This document shows, piece by piece, positions 33,396-41,315 of a stretch of DNA of 64,000 nt. This stretch comes from Streptomyces sp. cf386 (GTDB lineage Bacteria > Actinomycetota > Actinomycetes > Streptomycetales > Streptomycetaceae). Each line of letters begins with the position of its first letter. The stretch's first letter is position 1. Made by a program: the position numbers and the translations under genes. The notes below the pieces were generated by a model. It was given only the letters and a program-made list of their open reading frames with translations. It was not told where the DNA came from and did no database searches. Where the stretch lies: assembly GCF_900103585.1 (NCBI RefSeq), contig NZ_FNHV01000021.1, positions 1 to 64,000 on the forward strand, given 5' to 3'.

Positions 33396-34247
33396 ATGAC
33401 GGAGAACGCAGCCGACAAGGCGAACAAGCAGCGGATGACGGTAGTGGTGACCGGTGCCTCGGGGCGTACGGGAAGCCGGGTGGCGGAAGCGGCACGCGCG
33501 GCGGGGTTCACGGTGCGGGCCGCGTCCCGGACGCAGGGCTTCGACTGGGAGGACCCGACGACCTGGGCGGAGACGCTGCGGGACGCGGACGCGGCGTACC
33601 TGATGTACCCGTCCGACGTCGGCTCGCCGGCGGCGGCCGAGGGCATCGGGGCGCTTGCCCGGGAGGCGGTCGGGCTCGGCGTACGGCGGCTGGTGCTGCT
33701 GTCGGCGCGCGGCGAGGACCAGGCGCTGCCGACCGAGGAGGCGCTGAAGTCGTCCGGCGCGGACTGGACGGTCGTACGGGCCACGTGGTTCGCGCAGAAC
33801 TTCAGTGAGGGGCCGCTGGTGGAGGGCATGGTCCAGGGGGAGCTGATCTTCCCGGCGGGCGAGGTGAAGGAGCCGTTCGTCGACGTGCGGGACATCGCGG
33901 ACGTGGTGGCGGCCGTGCTGACGTCCGGGGACCGCCATGTGGGCCGGACACTGGAGCTGACCGGGCCGCGGCTGCTGTCCTGGCGGGAGGCGGTCGCAGA
34001 GATCTCCGCGGCGACGGGCGGCACGATCACGTACACGCCGGTCCCGACCCGGGCGTACGGCGAGGCCCTGGCCGGCTTCGGGGTGCCGCCGGAGGAGGTG
34101 GAGCTCCTGGTCGAGGTCTTCGAGACCCTCATGGACGGCCGCAACGCCCACGTCACGGACGATGTCCGCGCGGTGCTCGGCCGTGCGCCGCGCGACTTCG
34201 GTGACTTCGCGCGGGAGGCAGCGGCAGCGGGCGCGTGGAAGGCGTGA
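33396..34247 (+). CDS. NmrA-like NAD(P)-binding atypical SDR
   Basis: This 283-residue Rossmann-fold protein has the nucleotide motif VVVTGASGRTGSRVAEAA near residue 16, LVLLSARGED in place of the catalytic region and VDVRDIADVVAAVL in the middle, as in NmrA/quinone reductase-2 like proteins. The Tyr-x3-Lys catalytic pair of classical SDRs is not evident. The ATG at 33396 has GGAGG unusually close (one base). A later ATG at 33435 is the alternative, which would start directly before the first strand. It is divergently paired with the AraC gene at 33315 and probably controlled by it. Confidence 0.83.
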   Translation: MTENAADKANKQRMTVVVTGASGRTGSRVAEAARAAGFTVRAASRTQGFDWEDPTTWAETLRDADAAYLMYPSDVGSPAAAEGIGALAREAVGLGVRRLVLLSARGEDQALPTEEALKSSGADWTVVRATWFAQNFSEGPLVEGMVQGELIFPAGEVKEPFVDVRDIADVVAAVLTSGDRHVGRTLELTGPRLLSWREAVAEISAATGGTITYTPVPTRAYGEALAGFGVPPEEVELLVEVFETLMDGRNAHVTDDVRAVLGRAPRDFGDFAREAAAAGAWKA

Positions 34248-34317
34248 GCGACGGTCGTCGGACCTGAGCACGACCGGAACCCACCCGCTCAGGTCCCCTC
34301 AGGTCCGCTCAGGTCCG

Positions 34318-35466
34318 CTACGAGTCCTCCGGCTTGTGCGGGGTGTGGTGCGTGCTCTTCACATGGGTCCGCAGCCGTGACGACACGTCCTCCGGCGGCA
34401 GGAAGCGGGACCACCGCTCGGGGAACTCCGACGGCATGTCCGGGTCGTCGGGGTCCTCGAGCCCGGGCTCGCGGCCGGCGGCGTGGCGGGCGACGTACTC
34501 GGCGACCTGGGCCTCGCGCAGCCGCTCGTTGGCGGCGCGGGCCGCGGCCGTCGCGGCGGCCGGCCAGACCCGGTCGATCGCGGCGTTGACCGCGGCCCCG
34601 ACGAGCACGGCGAACGCGGACACACCGATCCACAGCATCACGGCGACGGCGGCGGCGAGGGAGCCGTAGATCGACGCACCCTCGATCGTGTTCGTCAGGT
34701 AGATGCGCAGCAGGAAGCTGCCCAGCACCCACATGCCGAGGGCGACCAGCGCGCCGGGCACATCCTCGATCCAGGGCGAGCGGACCGGCACGGACACGTG
34801 GTACAGCGTTGTCAGGAACGCGATCGACAGGACGATCACGACGGGCCAGTACAGGACCTGCACCAGCGTCTCCGACCACGGCACGATCCGGACCACCGCG
34901 TCCGGCCCCGCCACCATCAGCGGCAGTGCCACCGAGCCGATCAGCAGAGCCGCGATGAACAGGAGAAACGCCACCAGGCGGGTCTTGACGATGCCCCGGA
35001 CGCCGTCGAGGCCGTACATCACGGTGATGGTGTCTATGAAGACGTTCACCGCGCGCGACCCCGACCACAGGGCGAACAGGAAGCCGACGGAGATCACGTC
35101 GGGGCGGCCACCCTTCATCACGTCGTCCAGGATCGGCTGGGCGATCTGGTTCACGCCCTTGTCGGACAGGACGGTGCGCGAGGCCTCCAGGAGGTTGGTC
35201 TCCAGGCTGGTGATGGTGTCGGTGCCGGTCCAGTTGTCGACGTAACCGAGGAGGCCGATGAGGCTGAGCAGCAGTGGTGGGACGGACAGCAGCGTGAAGA
35301 ACGCGGCCTCCGCCGCGAGACCCAGGATGCGGTACTCGATGCAGGAGTTGACGGTGTCCTTCAGCAGCAGCCAGACGGTCCTGCGTTTCGAGACGTTCCG
35401 GTAGAGGACACGCGCCCGATGGAGACGGCCGGAGGTCCGCTGGGGGGATTCACTTGCTGGCTGCAC
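34318..35466 (-). CDS. YihY/virulence factor BrkB family membrane protein
   Basis: This is a 382-residue integral membrane protein with about six helices. The first is ILGLAAEAAFFTLLSVPPLL, and later spans include VKTRLVAFLLFIAALLIGSV and GASIYGSLAAAVAVMLWIGV. The family core FLFALWSGSRAVNVFIDTI is present. A cytosolic C-terminal tail of about 85 residues is acidic then His/Lys-rich. It starts at GTG 35466. The family was once annotated as ribonuclease BN, which is incorrect for this group; its transport or envelope role is unproven. Confidence 0.88.
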   Translation of the reverse strand: MQPASESPQRTSGRLHRARVLYRNVSKRRTVWLLLKDTVNSCIEYRILGLAAEAAFFTLLSVPPLLLSLIGLLGYVDNWTGTDTITSLETNLLEASRTVLSDKGVNQIAQPILDDVMKGGRPDVISVGFLFALWSGSRAVNVFIDTITVMYGLDGVRGIVKTRLVAFLLFIAALLIGSVALPLMVAGPDAVVRIVPWSETLVQVLYWPVVIVLSIAFLTTLYHVSVPVRSPWIEDVPGALVALGMWVLGSFLLRIYLTNTIEGASIYGSLAAAVAVMLWIGVSAFAVLVGAAVNAAIDRVWPAAATAAARAANERLREAQVAEYVARHAAGREPGLEDPDDPDMPSEFPERWSRFLPPEDVSSRLRTHVKSTHHTPHKPEDS

Positions 35467-35604
35467 GACCTAAAGGTATCCGCCGCGAGGGGGCGCACTC
35501 ATAGCGGCGCCGGGTGCGCACACCGTCGCCACCTGCCCGGTCCCGTGCGCCGCCGCCGTGTCAGGGTGGAAACCACCGCCCCGTGGAGGGATAGGTTCAC
35601 AGCC

Positions 35605-37239
35605 ATGGCAGGCAGCACGCACACCGTGACCAATCAGCCCCCACCCCTGATCGGCCACGACGTCTACACCTCCGACCGGGCCCTGACCGAGGCCGTCGCA
35701 CGTCATCTCGCCCCGGAGCTGCTGGACGAGGCGCAGGGCGAGCTGACCGCGTTCGGCCGGACCTGCGGTTCGGCGCAGGTGCAGGACTGGGGGCGGCTGG
35801 CCAACGAGCACCCACCGCGGCTGCGCACGCACGACCGCTACGGCCGCCGGATCGACGAGGTCGAGTTCCATCCGTCCTGGCACCGGCTGCTCGGCAAGGG
35901 CGTCGCGGCGGGGCTGACCGCGGGCTGGGTCCGGCCGGGCGGGCATGTGCGCCGTGCGGCCGCCTTCCTGCTGTGGACGCAGGTCGAGGCCGGGAACGGC
36001 TGCCCGCTGTCCATGACCCACGCGGCGGTGCCCGCGCTGCGGACGGAACCCGACCTCGCCGCCGAGTGGGAGCCGCTGCTGACGTCGATGATCTACGACC
36101 GTGAGCTGCGGCCGGCCGGGCAGAAGGCCGGGGCGCTGTTCGGCATGGGCATGACGGAGAAGCAGGGCGGCAGCGACGTACGCGCCAACACGACGGCCGC
36201 GCATCCCCTGCCCGACGGCGAGTCGTACGAGCTGACCGGGCACAAGTGGTTCTGCTCGGCCCCCATGTCGGACGGGTTCCTCGTGCTGGCGCAGGCACCG
36301 GGCGGACTCACCTGTTTCCTCGTGCCGCGGGTGCTGGCGGACGGCAGCCGCAACGTGTTCCTCATCCAGCGACTCAAGGACAAGCTGGGCAACCGCTCGA
36401 ACGCCTCCGCCGAGGTCGAGTTCGACGGGACGTGGGCGCGCCGGGTCGGCGAGGAGGGGCGCGGGGTGCGCACCATCATCGACATGGTGGCCGCGACCCG
36501 GCTCGACTGCGTGCTGGGGTCGGCCGGGCTGATGCGGCAGGCCGTCACTCAGGCGATCCACCACTGCTCCCACCGCGAGGCGTTCGACGGGAAGCTCGTC
36601 GACAAGCCGCTCATGCGCAACGTCCTGGCCGACCTGGCCGTCGAGTCCGAGGCGGCGACCACCCTCGCACTACGGCTCGCGGCGGCCTACGACGACGGCG
36701 GCGAGCAGGAGCGGGCACTGCTGCGGATCGCGGTGCCGGCCGCCAAGTACTGGGTGACCAAGCGGTGTGCGCCGGTGACGGTCGAGGCGTCCGAGTGCCT
36801 GGGCGGCAACGGATACGTCGAGGAGTCCGGCATGCCCCGCCTGGTGCGCGAGTCGCCGCTGAACTCGATCTGGGAGGGCGCGGGCAACGTCCAGGCCCTG
36901 GACGTCCTGCGGGCGTTGCAGCGGGAGCCCGCGGCCCTCGACGCCTACCTCCGAGAGGTCGGCAAGGCACGCGGCGCCGACCACCGCCTGGACGGCGCGA
37001 TCAAGGGCCTGCTGACGGAACTGGCCGACCTGGAGGGCATCGAGGCAAGGGCCCGCCGCCTGACGGAACGACTCGCACTGGTCCTACAGGGCTCCCTGCT
37101 GGTCCGTTTCGCGCCACCAGAGGTCGCGGACGCGTTCTGCGCGTCGCGGCTGGGAGGCGACGGGGGCATGGCCTTCGGCACACTCCCCTCAACCCTGAAC
37201 CTGACGTCGACGGTGGAACGGTCAAGGCCGCAGGCCTGA
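35605..37239 (+). CDS. AidB-like acyl-CoA dehydrogenase family protein
   Basis: This is a 544-residue flavoprotein of the AidB branch. Diagnostic blocks shared with E. coli AidB are MTEKQGGSDVRANTT, LTGHKWFCSAPMSD, RLKDKLGNRSNASAEVEFD and ECLGGNGYVEESGMPRL. Length and C-terminal extension also agree. E. coli AidB is induced by alkylation stress and binds DNA, but its enzymatic substrate is not known, so I do not assign one here. The ATG at 35605 gives the usual N-terminus. The reading frame is open for a long way upstream, but that stretch is antisense of the YihY gene. An interspersed repeat begins four bases after the stop. Confidence 0.9.
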   Translation: MAGSTHTVTNQPPPLIGHDVYTSDRALTEAVARHLAPELLDEAQGELTAFGRTCGSAQVQDWGRLANEHPPRLRTHDRYGRRIDEVEFHPSWHRLLGKGVAAGLTAGWVRPGGHVRRAAAFLLWTQVEAGNGCPLSMTHAAVPALRTEPDLAAEWEPLLTSMIYDRELRPAGQKAGALFGMGMTEKQGGSDVRANTTAAHPLPDGESYELTGHKWFCSAPMSDGFLVLAQAPGGLTCFLVPRVLADGSRNVFLIQRLKDKLGNRSNASAEVEFDGTWARRVGEEGRGVRTIIDMVAATRLDCVLGSAGLMRQAVTQAIHHCSHREAFDGKLVDKPLMRNVLADLAVESEAATTLALRLAAAYDDGGEQERALLRIAVPAAKYWVTKRCAPVTVEASECLGGNGYVEESGMPRLVRESPLNSIWEGAGNVQALDVLRALQREPAALDAYLREVGKARGADHRLDGAIKGLLTELADLEGIEARARRLTERLALVLQGSLLVRFAPPEVADAFCASRLGGDGGMAFGTLPSTLNLTSTVERSRPQA

Positions 37240-37242
37240 CCC

Positions 37243-37300
37243 CAGGGGCGCGGGGAACTGCGCGACAAGCCACAACGCAACCCGCAGACGCCAACGCACC
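37243..37300. repeat. Streptomyces interspersed intergenic repeat, copy 2
   Basis: It starts CAGGGGCGCGGGGAACTGCG, like 32254-32316, and ends CCAACGCACC. The two copies stand in the same orientation about 5 kb apart. It starts four bases after the stop of the AidB-like gene. Confidence 0.75.
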
Positions 37301-37464
37301 TCAGGCGGCACCCCTCCCGCGCACTCGGCCCAACCGCCGGAGGTGGGTGGTAGGGGGTGGTGCTGCGCCGACACGGCACCACCCCCACCCAGGCCCGTTC
37401 GAGCCCACGAACGCCGCTCGGGACGGCGTTGCTCAAGTTTCAATCAGGCCAGGGCGGACCACCA

Positions 37465-37523
37465 GGGTTGCAAGGGGTTGCAACTTGTTGGCGTCTGTGT
37501 GCGGAGTGTGTGCCTCCGCACAC
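37465..37523 (+). promoter_or_regulatory. Tandem GGGTTGCAA repeats and a hairpin before the GAF regulator
   Basis: GGGTTGCAAG (37465-37474) and GGGTTGCAAC (37475-37484) are head-to-tail copies. GTGTGCGGAG (37497-37506) pairs perfectly with CTCCGCACAC (37514-37523) around a 7-base loop. Both lie 60-120 bases before the TTG start at 37587 and could be an operator and an attenuator-like stem. Confidence 0.4.
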
Positions 37524-37586
37524 GACGAACGGCACTATGAGACACACGGTCAAGACGCAGCAGGACGAGCCGAACCGGGAGGACCC

Positions 37587-38876
37587 TTGGCGCTCTCGCC
37601 GACGGACGTGACGCAACTGGCCGCCGTGGACTCGGCGCGGGCCGCGCGGGTGCTCAGCGACGTCCGCGCCGCCACGCTCGCCGGGCAGCGCGCTCCCGTC
37701 GCGCCACGTCCGGTGATCGAGCAGTCCTGGGAGCGCATGCTGCGCAGCGGGGTCGATCCGGACCACGACTTCCGCTCCGGGCTGCTGTCCCGGGAGGAGG
37801 TGCAGCGGCGCCGGGAGAGCACCGTGCTCAGGCATGTGCTGCCGGTGCTGCGCGAGGGGCTGCTGTCGGTCGCGGATGTCGCGCACCACATCATGGTCGT
37901 CGCCGACGACGAGGGCCGGGTGCTGTGGCGGGAGGGCAGTTCGTCCGTACTGCGCAAGGCCGACGGGCTCGGGTTCGCACTCGGCGCCGACTGGCGGGAG
38001 AGCGTCGTCGGCACCAACGGCGTGGGCACCCCGGCGGTGGTCCGCCGGCCCGTGCAGGTCTTCGCCTCCGAGCACTTCCAGCGCTCGCAGACCGCCTGGA
38101 CCTGCACCGGCGCCCCCATCACGGACCCGCGCGACGGCCGGCTGATCGGCGTGGTGGACGTCAGCGGACCGCTGGAGACCATGCATCCGGCCACGCTCGC
38201 CTGGGTCGACTCGGTGGCCAAGCTCGCCGAGGCCCGGCTGCGCGAGCTGCATCTGACCTCGCTGGAGCGGCTGCGCGCGGTCGCGGCGCCGGTGCTGGCC
38301 CGGATCGCCGGGCGAGCCCTGGTGGTGGACCGGGACGGCTGGACCGCCGCGGTGACCGGGATGCCGTACGCGAACCGGATCGCGCTGCCCAAGTCCCTGT
38401 CGCCAGGCCGCCGGTGGCTGCCGCCGCTCGGCCCGTGCTCGGTGGAACCGCTGGCGGGCGGCTGGCTGCTGCGGCCCGCCGACGAGCCCGTGCCGACCGG
38501 GGCGACACGGATCGCGCTGGACCTGACGCAGCCGCGCCGCTGGTCGGTGACGGTGTCCGGCGGCGCGGGTTCCTGGAGCCATGAACTGAGCCCCCGGCAC
38601 GCCGAGTTGCTCTATCTCCTGGCCCTGCATCGGTCCGGGCGCAGCGCGGCGGGGCTGGCCGAGGACATGTTCGGCGACGCCGGCCGAACGGTGACGGTGC
38701 GGGCCGAGATGTCCCGCGTACGGCGCTATCTCGGAGCGTTTCTGGAGCATCGGCCGTACCGCTTCCGCGAGGACGCGGAGGTCGGGGTGCTGCTGCCGGA
38801 CGACCCGCGCGAGTTGCTGCCGCATTCGACGGCGCCCGCGGTGGTACGCGGACGGATGTCGGCCAAGATGTCCTGA
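37587..38876 (+). CDS. GAF-domain transcriptional regulator
   Basis: This 429-residue protein resembles the sensor half of AcoR-like activators but has no sigma-54 AAA+ domain. The N-terminal segment (RPVIEQSWERMLRSGVDPDH) and the GAF domain (about 80-220, with the block ESVVGTNGVGTPAVVRRPVQV split here as ESVVGTNGVGTPAV and ASEHFQ) match Streptomyces regulators found near aldehyde dehydrogenase genes. A C-terminal winged-helix-like segment (about 340-410, ELSPRHAELLYLLALHRSGR) probably binds DNA. I chose TTG 37587 because GGGAGG lies four bases upstream; an alternative is GTG 37608. No aldehyde dehydrogenase gene lies nearby, so its target is open. Confidence 0.78.
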   Translation: MALSPTDVTQLAAVDSARAARVLSDVRAATLAGQRAPVAPRPVIEQSWERMLRSGVDPDHDFRSGLLSREEVQRRRESTVLRHVLPVLREGLLSVADVAHHIMVVADDEGRVLWREGSSSVLRKADGLGFALGADWRESVVGTNGVGTPAVVRRPVQVFASEHFQRSQTAWTCTGAPITDPRDGRLIGVVDVSGPLETMHPATLAWVDSVAKLAEARLRELHLTSLERLRAVAAPVLARIAGRALVVDRDGWTAAVTGMPYANRIALPKSLSPGRRWLPPLGPCSVEPLAGGWLLRPADEPVPTGATRIALDLTQPRRWSVTVSGGAGSWSHELSPRHAELLYLLALHRSGRSAAGLAEDMFGDAGRTVTVRAEMSRVRRYLGAFLEHRPYRFREDAEVGVLLPDDPRELLPHSTAPAVVRGRMSAKMS

Positions 38877-39030
38877 ATGCGGCCTGAGGGGTGGCATCTT
38901 CCGCATATTTGCGGGGTCTTCATCCGCGAGCGTGCTCACCTGCCGTAGCATCCCTCTACGAGCCACCCCACCTGCTCCTTTGGTCAACAGACAGACCAAT
39001 AGAGGCAGTTGGCTCGCCTCGGGAGGTTTG

Positions 39031-40320
39031 ATGAAGCACCGCGGCAGACACCGTCGACGCAAGCAGGGCCGTGCGGTTCGCGCGTTCCTGGCCGGAACCG
39101 CCCTGGCGCTCACCGCCGCCGCCACGATGATCAGCGCCTCACAGGCCACCGTCGGTGACAACCCCGGGGCGCTTGAGCCTCTCACCAGGGACGCGGACAC
39201 CCGCGCACTCCGGCTCCAGGAACAGCTGGTGCCGCAGGCCACCCTCGACGAACTCGCCGCCGGGATGGGCAGGCCGGTGGGTGTGCGCGCCGTCCTGGAG
39301 AGCACCGACCGCGCACTGCGGGGCGCGTCCGGCTGTACGGCCGCCGAGCGCACCGCGCTGCCGGTCGCGCCGGCCGCCACGCGCGCGTACTGCTGGGACG
39401 CCGCCGACACCCGGAACTGGCGGGCGGGCGCGGTCACCACCTCGGGGGACGCCGACGACGACGGCTGGTGGAACGACAACCGGGTGCTCCTCTCCGGCTG
39501 GAGCCGGGGCACCACCGACCGGGGCCTCGCCCGGGTCGCCTTCGTCGACGCGAACGACCTGGACCACCTCAGCTACGCCTCGGCCCTCCTCGTCGTCCCG
39601 GTGGACGGCGGACGCGACTACCGCGCCCTGACCTCGCGCCTGACCGGCATGGTCTGGTACCAGGACAAGCTGCTGGTCACCGCCGCCGACGGGCTGTACG
39701 TGTACGACATGAACCGCGTCCAGCGCACGACGGTCGACAGCGCGGCCGTGGGCCGCGTCGAGAAGGGCTGGTCGGCCGACGGCCACCGCTTCGTCCTGCC
39801 CGCCGTCGGCTCGTACCGTCTGAGCGGCTCGGGCAGCGCGCCCCGCCTCGGCGCCGTCTCCCTCGACCGCAGCACGGCGCCCGACAGCCTGGTCGCGAGC
39901 GAGTGGACGCCTGCGGGCAGCGACGAGAACGCCCGTCTGTGGCGCTACGACTTCAGCAAGGACCCGGCCCGTCCCGGTCTGCTGGCCACCGACGCCACCG
40001 GATCGGCGTCCGCGGTCGAGGCGTACGAGACGGAGGCGTCCGGCATCAGGGGCCTGCTGTCGCACCGGGCCGCCGGGACGGACCGCTCCGACTGGTACGT
40101 GGGCCGCGACCCGGGCGCCATGGACCGGCAGGGCAGCCTGTGGCGCCAGGACACCGAGGGTGCCGAGGCGACCCGCTGCGGCTCGGAGAACGCCCCGCGC
40201 TGCTGGGGCGTCCAGGCGGGCCCCCTGTCGTACTGGGAGGCGACCGGCGAGGTGTGGTCCCAGTCGGGCCGGGTGCTGTTCGCGGCGCCGCTGACGTCGA
40301 TCGACCGGGCGCTGGGGTAG
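39031..40320 (+). CDS. Secreted protein of unknown function
   Basis: This 429-residue protein has a very basic N-terminus (KHRGRHRRRKQGR) and a hydrophobic stretch ending near ISASQA, consistent with a signal peptide. The mature part has two Cys pairs and repeated aromatic/Gly-rich strands (LLSGWSRGTTDRGLARVAF, MVWYQDKLLVTAADGLYVYD), which suggest a beta-propeller-like extracellular protein. GGGAGG lies four bases before the ATG at 39031. I do not recognise the family. Similar secreted proteins are common in Streptomyces. A small hairpin follows 42 bases after the stop. Confidence 0.72.
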   Translation: MKHRGRHRRRKQGRAVRAFLAGTALALTAAATMISASQATVGDNPGALEPLTRDADTRALRLQEQLVPQATLDELAAGMGRPVGVRAVLESTDRALRGASGCTAAERTALPVAPAATRAYCWDAADTRNWRAGAVTTSGDADDDGWWNDNRVLLSGWSRGTTDRGLARVAFVDANDLDHLSYASALLVVPVDGGRDYRALTSRLTGMVWYQDKLLVTAADGLYVYDMNRVQRTTVDSAAVGRVEKGWSADGHRFVLPAVGSYRLSGSGSAPRLGAVSLDRSTAPDSLVASEWTPAGSDENARLWRYDFSKDPARPGLLATDATGSASAVEAYETEASGIRGLLSHRAAGTDRSDWYVGRDPGAMDRQGSLWRQDTEGAEATRCGSENAPRCWGVQAGPLSYWEATGEVWSQSGRVLFAAPLTSIDRALG

Positions 40321-40362
40321 CCGCCGGGGTAGCGGGGGCGGTGGCGGGCGGTCCGCGTGGAC

Positions 40363-40380
40363 GCCGATCGACAGATCGGC
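40363..40380. terminator. Small perfect hairpin after the secreted-protein gene
   Basis: GCCGATC (40363-40369) pairs with GATCGGC (40374-40380) around a GACA tetraloop. It could terminate the upstream gene; no T-run follows. It also sits 25 bases before the GNAT start. Confidence 0.4.
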
Positions 40381-40404
40381 CGTTCGAATGATTCCCTGGC
40401 CGTC

Positions 40405-40977
40405 ATGACCAAGACCCCCGTGACCACCTGGTCCCTGGAGCAGACCTCCCCCGACGACGTCCTCCCGGCCGCCGGCCCGGAGGGCGATGTGCGGATCGTC
40501 CGGTCCGAGGTGCCCTCACCCGAGTTCAGCCGGTTCCTGTACGCCTCCGTCGGCGGGGACATCCGGTGGATCGACCGGCTCGGCTGGACGTACACGCGGT
40601 GGCGGGAGCATCTGGAGCGGCCCGGTGTGGAGACGTGGGTCGCCTACGACCACGGGACTCCGGCGGGGTACGTGGAGCTGGAGCCACAGGACGACGGGGT
40701 CGTGGAGATCGTCTACTTCGGCCTGATTCCGGCTTTCCGGGGACGGAGGATCGGCGGCCATCTGCTGGCGTACGGCGCCGCCCGCGCCTGGGACCTCGCG
40801 GACCGCTGGCCCGGACTGGCGCAGACGAAGCGGGTGTGGCTGCACACCTGCAGCCTGGACGGGGAACACGCCATGGACAACTATCTGCGGCGCGGCTTCA
40901 AGCTCTTCGACACCAAGGTCGAGGAGGAGGCCGAGGTGGCCGCGCCCGGTCCGTGGCCGGGGGCTTACCCTGGCTGA
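40405..40977 (+). CDS. GNAT family N-acetyltransferase
   Basis: This 190-residue acetyltransferase has the acetyl-CoA binding segment FGLIPAFRGRRIGGHLLAYG (Q/R-x-x-G-x-G/A type) at about residue 112. The last strand-helix block is DNYLRRGFKLFDTKVEEE. The ATG at 40405 gives the usual short N-terminus; the ribosome site is weak. It ends 38 bases before the strong hairpin at 41016. The substrate is unknown, and there is no link to the sulfur operon beyond position. Confidence 0.85.
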   Translation: MTKTPVTTWSLEQTSPDDVLPAAGPEGDVRIVRSEVPSPEFSRFLYASVGGDIRWIDRLGWTYTRWREHLERPGVETWVAYDHGTPAGYVELEPQDDGVVEIVYFGLIPAFRGRRIGGHLLAYGAARAWDLADRWPGLAQTKRVWLHTCSLDGEHAMDNYLRRGFKLFDTKVEEEAEVAAPGPWPGAYPG

Positions 40978-41015
40978 CCTGGGCAGAAACGGCCGAATCG
41001 GGCCATGTGACCGAC

Positions 41016-41050
41016 GACACCCTTGTCTCACTCTACGGGACAAGGGTGTC
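41016..41050. terminator. 12-base-pair hairpin between GNAT gene and sulfur operon
   Basis: GACACCCTTGTC (41016-41027) pairs perfectly with GACAAGGGTGTC (41039-41050) around 11 bases. It probably terminates the acetyltransferase message. A second small palindrome, CTGGAC TGT GTCCAG (41067-41081), follows and may be an operator for the sulfur operon. Confidence 0.6.
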
Positions 41051-41103
41051 CGCATGACGGACGAAGCTGGACTGTGTCCAGATCGCCGTGACACGCTTCC
41101 GTC

Positions 41104-41187
41104 ATGTCTGGAACTGGAATTGCCTTGGTGAGTCGGCGGCACGTCGACCTCGGCCGCATGTCCAGCGCCATCTGTCCGGCGCGCTGA
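41104..41187 (+). CDS. Leader peptide of the sulfur-assimilation operon
   Basis: A 27-residue open frame starts at ATG 41104 and carries SRRHVDLGRMSSAICPAR at its C-terminal end. This matches the RRHVDL-x-R-x-x-SAIC pattern of short leader peptides that I know from Streptomyces sulfur-metabolism operons. The single Cys codon (TGT) lies near the end, a plausible sensing position for cysteine supply. An in-frame GTG at 41128 would give a shorter peptide starting at SRRH. It lies 128 bases before the reductase gene, with a nested stem-loop between. Control by translation-dependent attenuation is inferred. Confidence 0.8.
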   Translation: MSGTGIALVSRRHVDLGRMSSAICPAR

Positions 41188-41228
41188 GTACCGTCCATCC
41201 GCGCCCGACACCCCCCTTTTGTCTCATT

Positions 41229-41274
41229 CCTGCGCAATGAAGCGCATGTATGCCCATGCGCCCGTACGCGCAGG
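41229..41274 (+). ncRNA. Nested stem-loop in the sulfur-operon leader RNA
   Basis: CCTGCGC (41229-41235) pairs with GCGCAGG (41268-41274), enclosing GCGCATG (41242-41248) paired with CATGCGC (41255-41261). It lies between the leader-peptide stop and the reductase start at 41316, where an attenuator or a ribosome-site regulator would be expected. Confidence 0.5.
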
Positions 41275-41315
41275 TCAGAGCCGCTTTCCCGCCTGTCCCG
41301 AAGGACGTAACAACC

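Larger units (their letters stand above)
37240..37586. other. Intergenic region with repeat, direct repeats and a hairpin
   Basis: These 347 bases carry no gene with support. They contain the second interspersed repeat copy (37243-37300) and, near the GAF regulator, a tandem GTTGCAA element and a 10-base-pair hairpin listed separately. Confidence 0.6.

Noticed and set aside
34483..35604. Long upstream extension of the AidB-like reading frame
   Set aside because: It is the antisense of the YihY gene with no protein-family character; the family sequence starts at 35605.
36246..37586. Upstream extension of the GAF regulator frame
   Set aside because: It overlaps the AidB-like gene out of frame and then crosses the interspersed repeat; a ribosome site points to TTG 37587.
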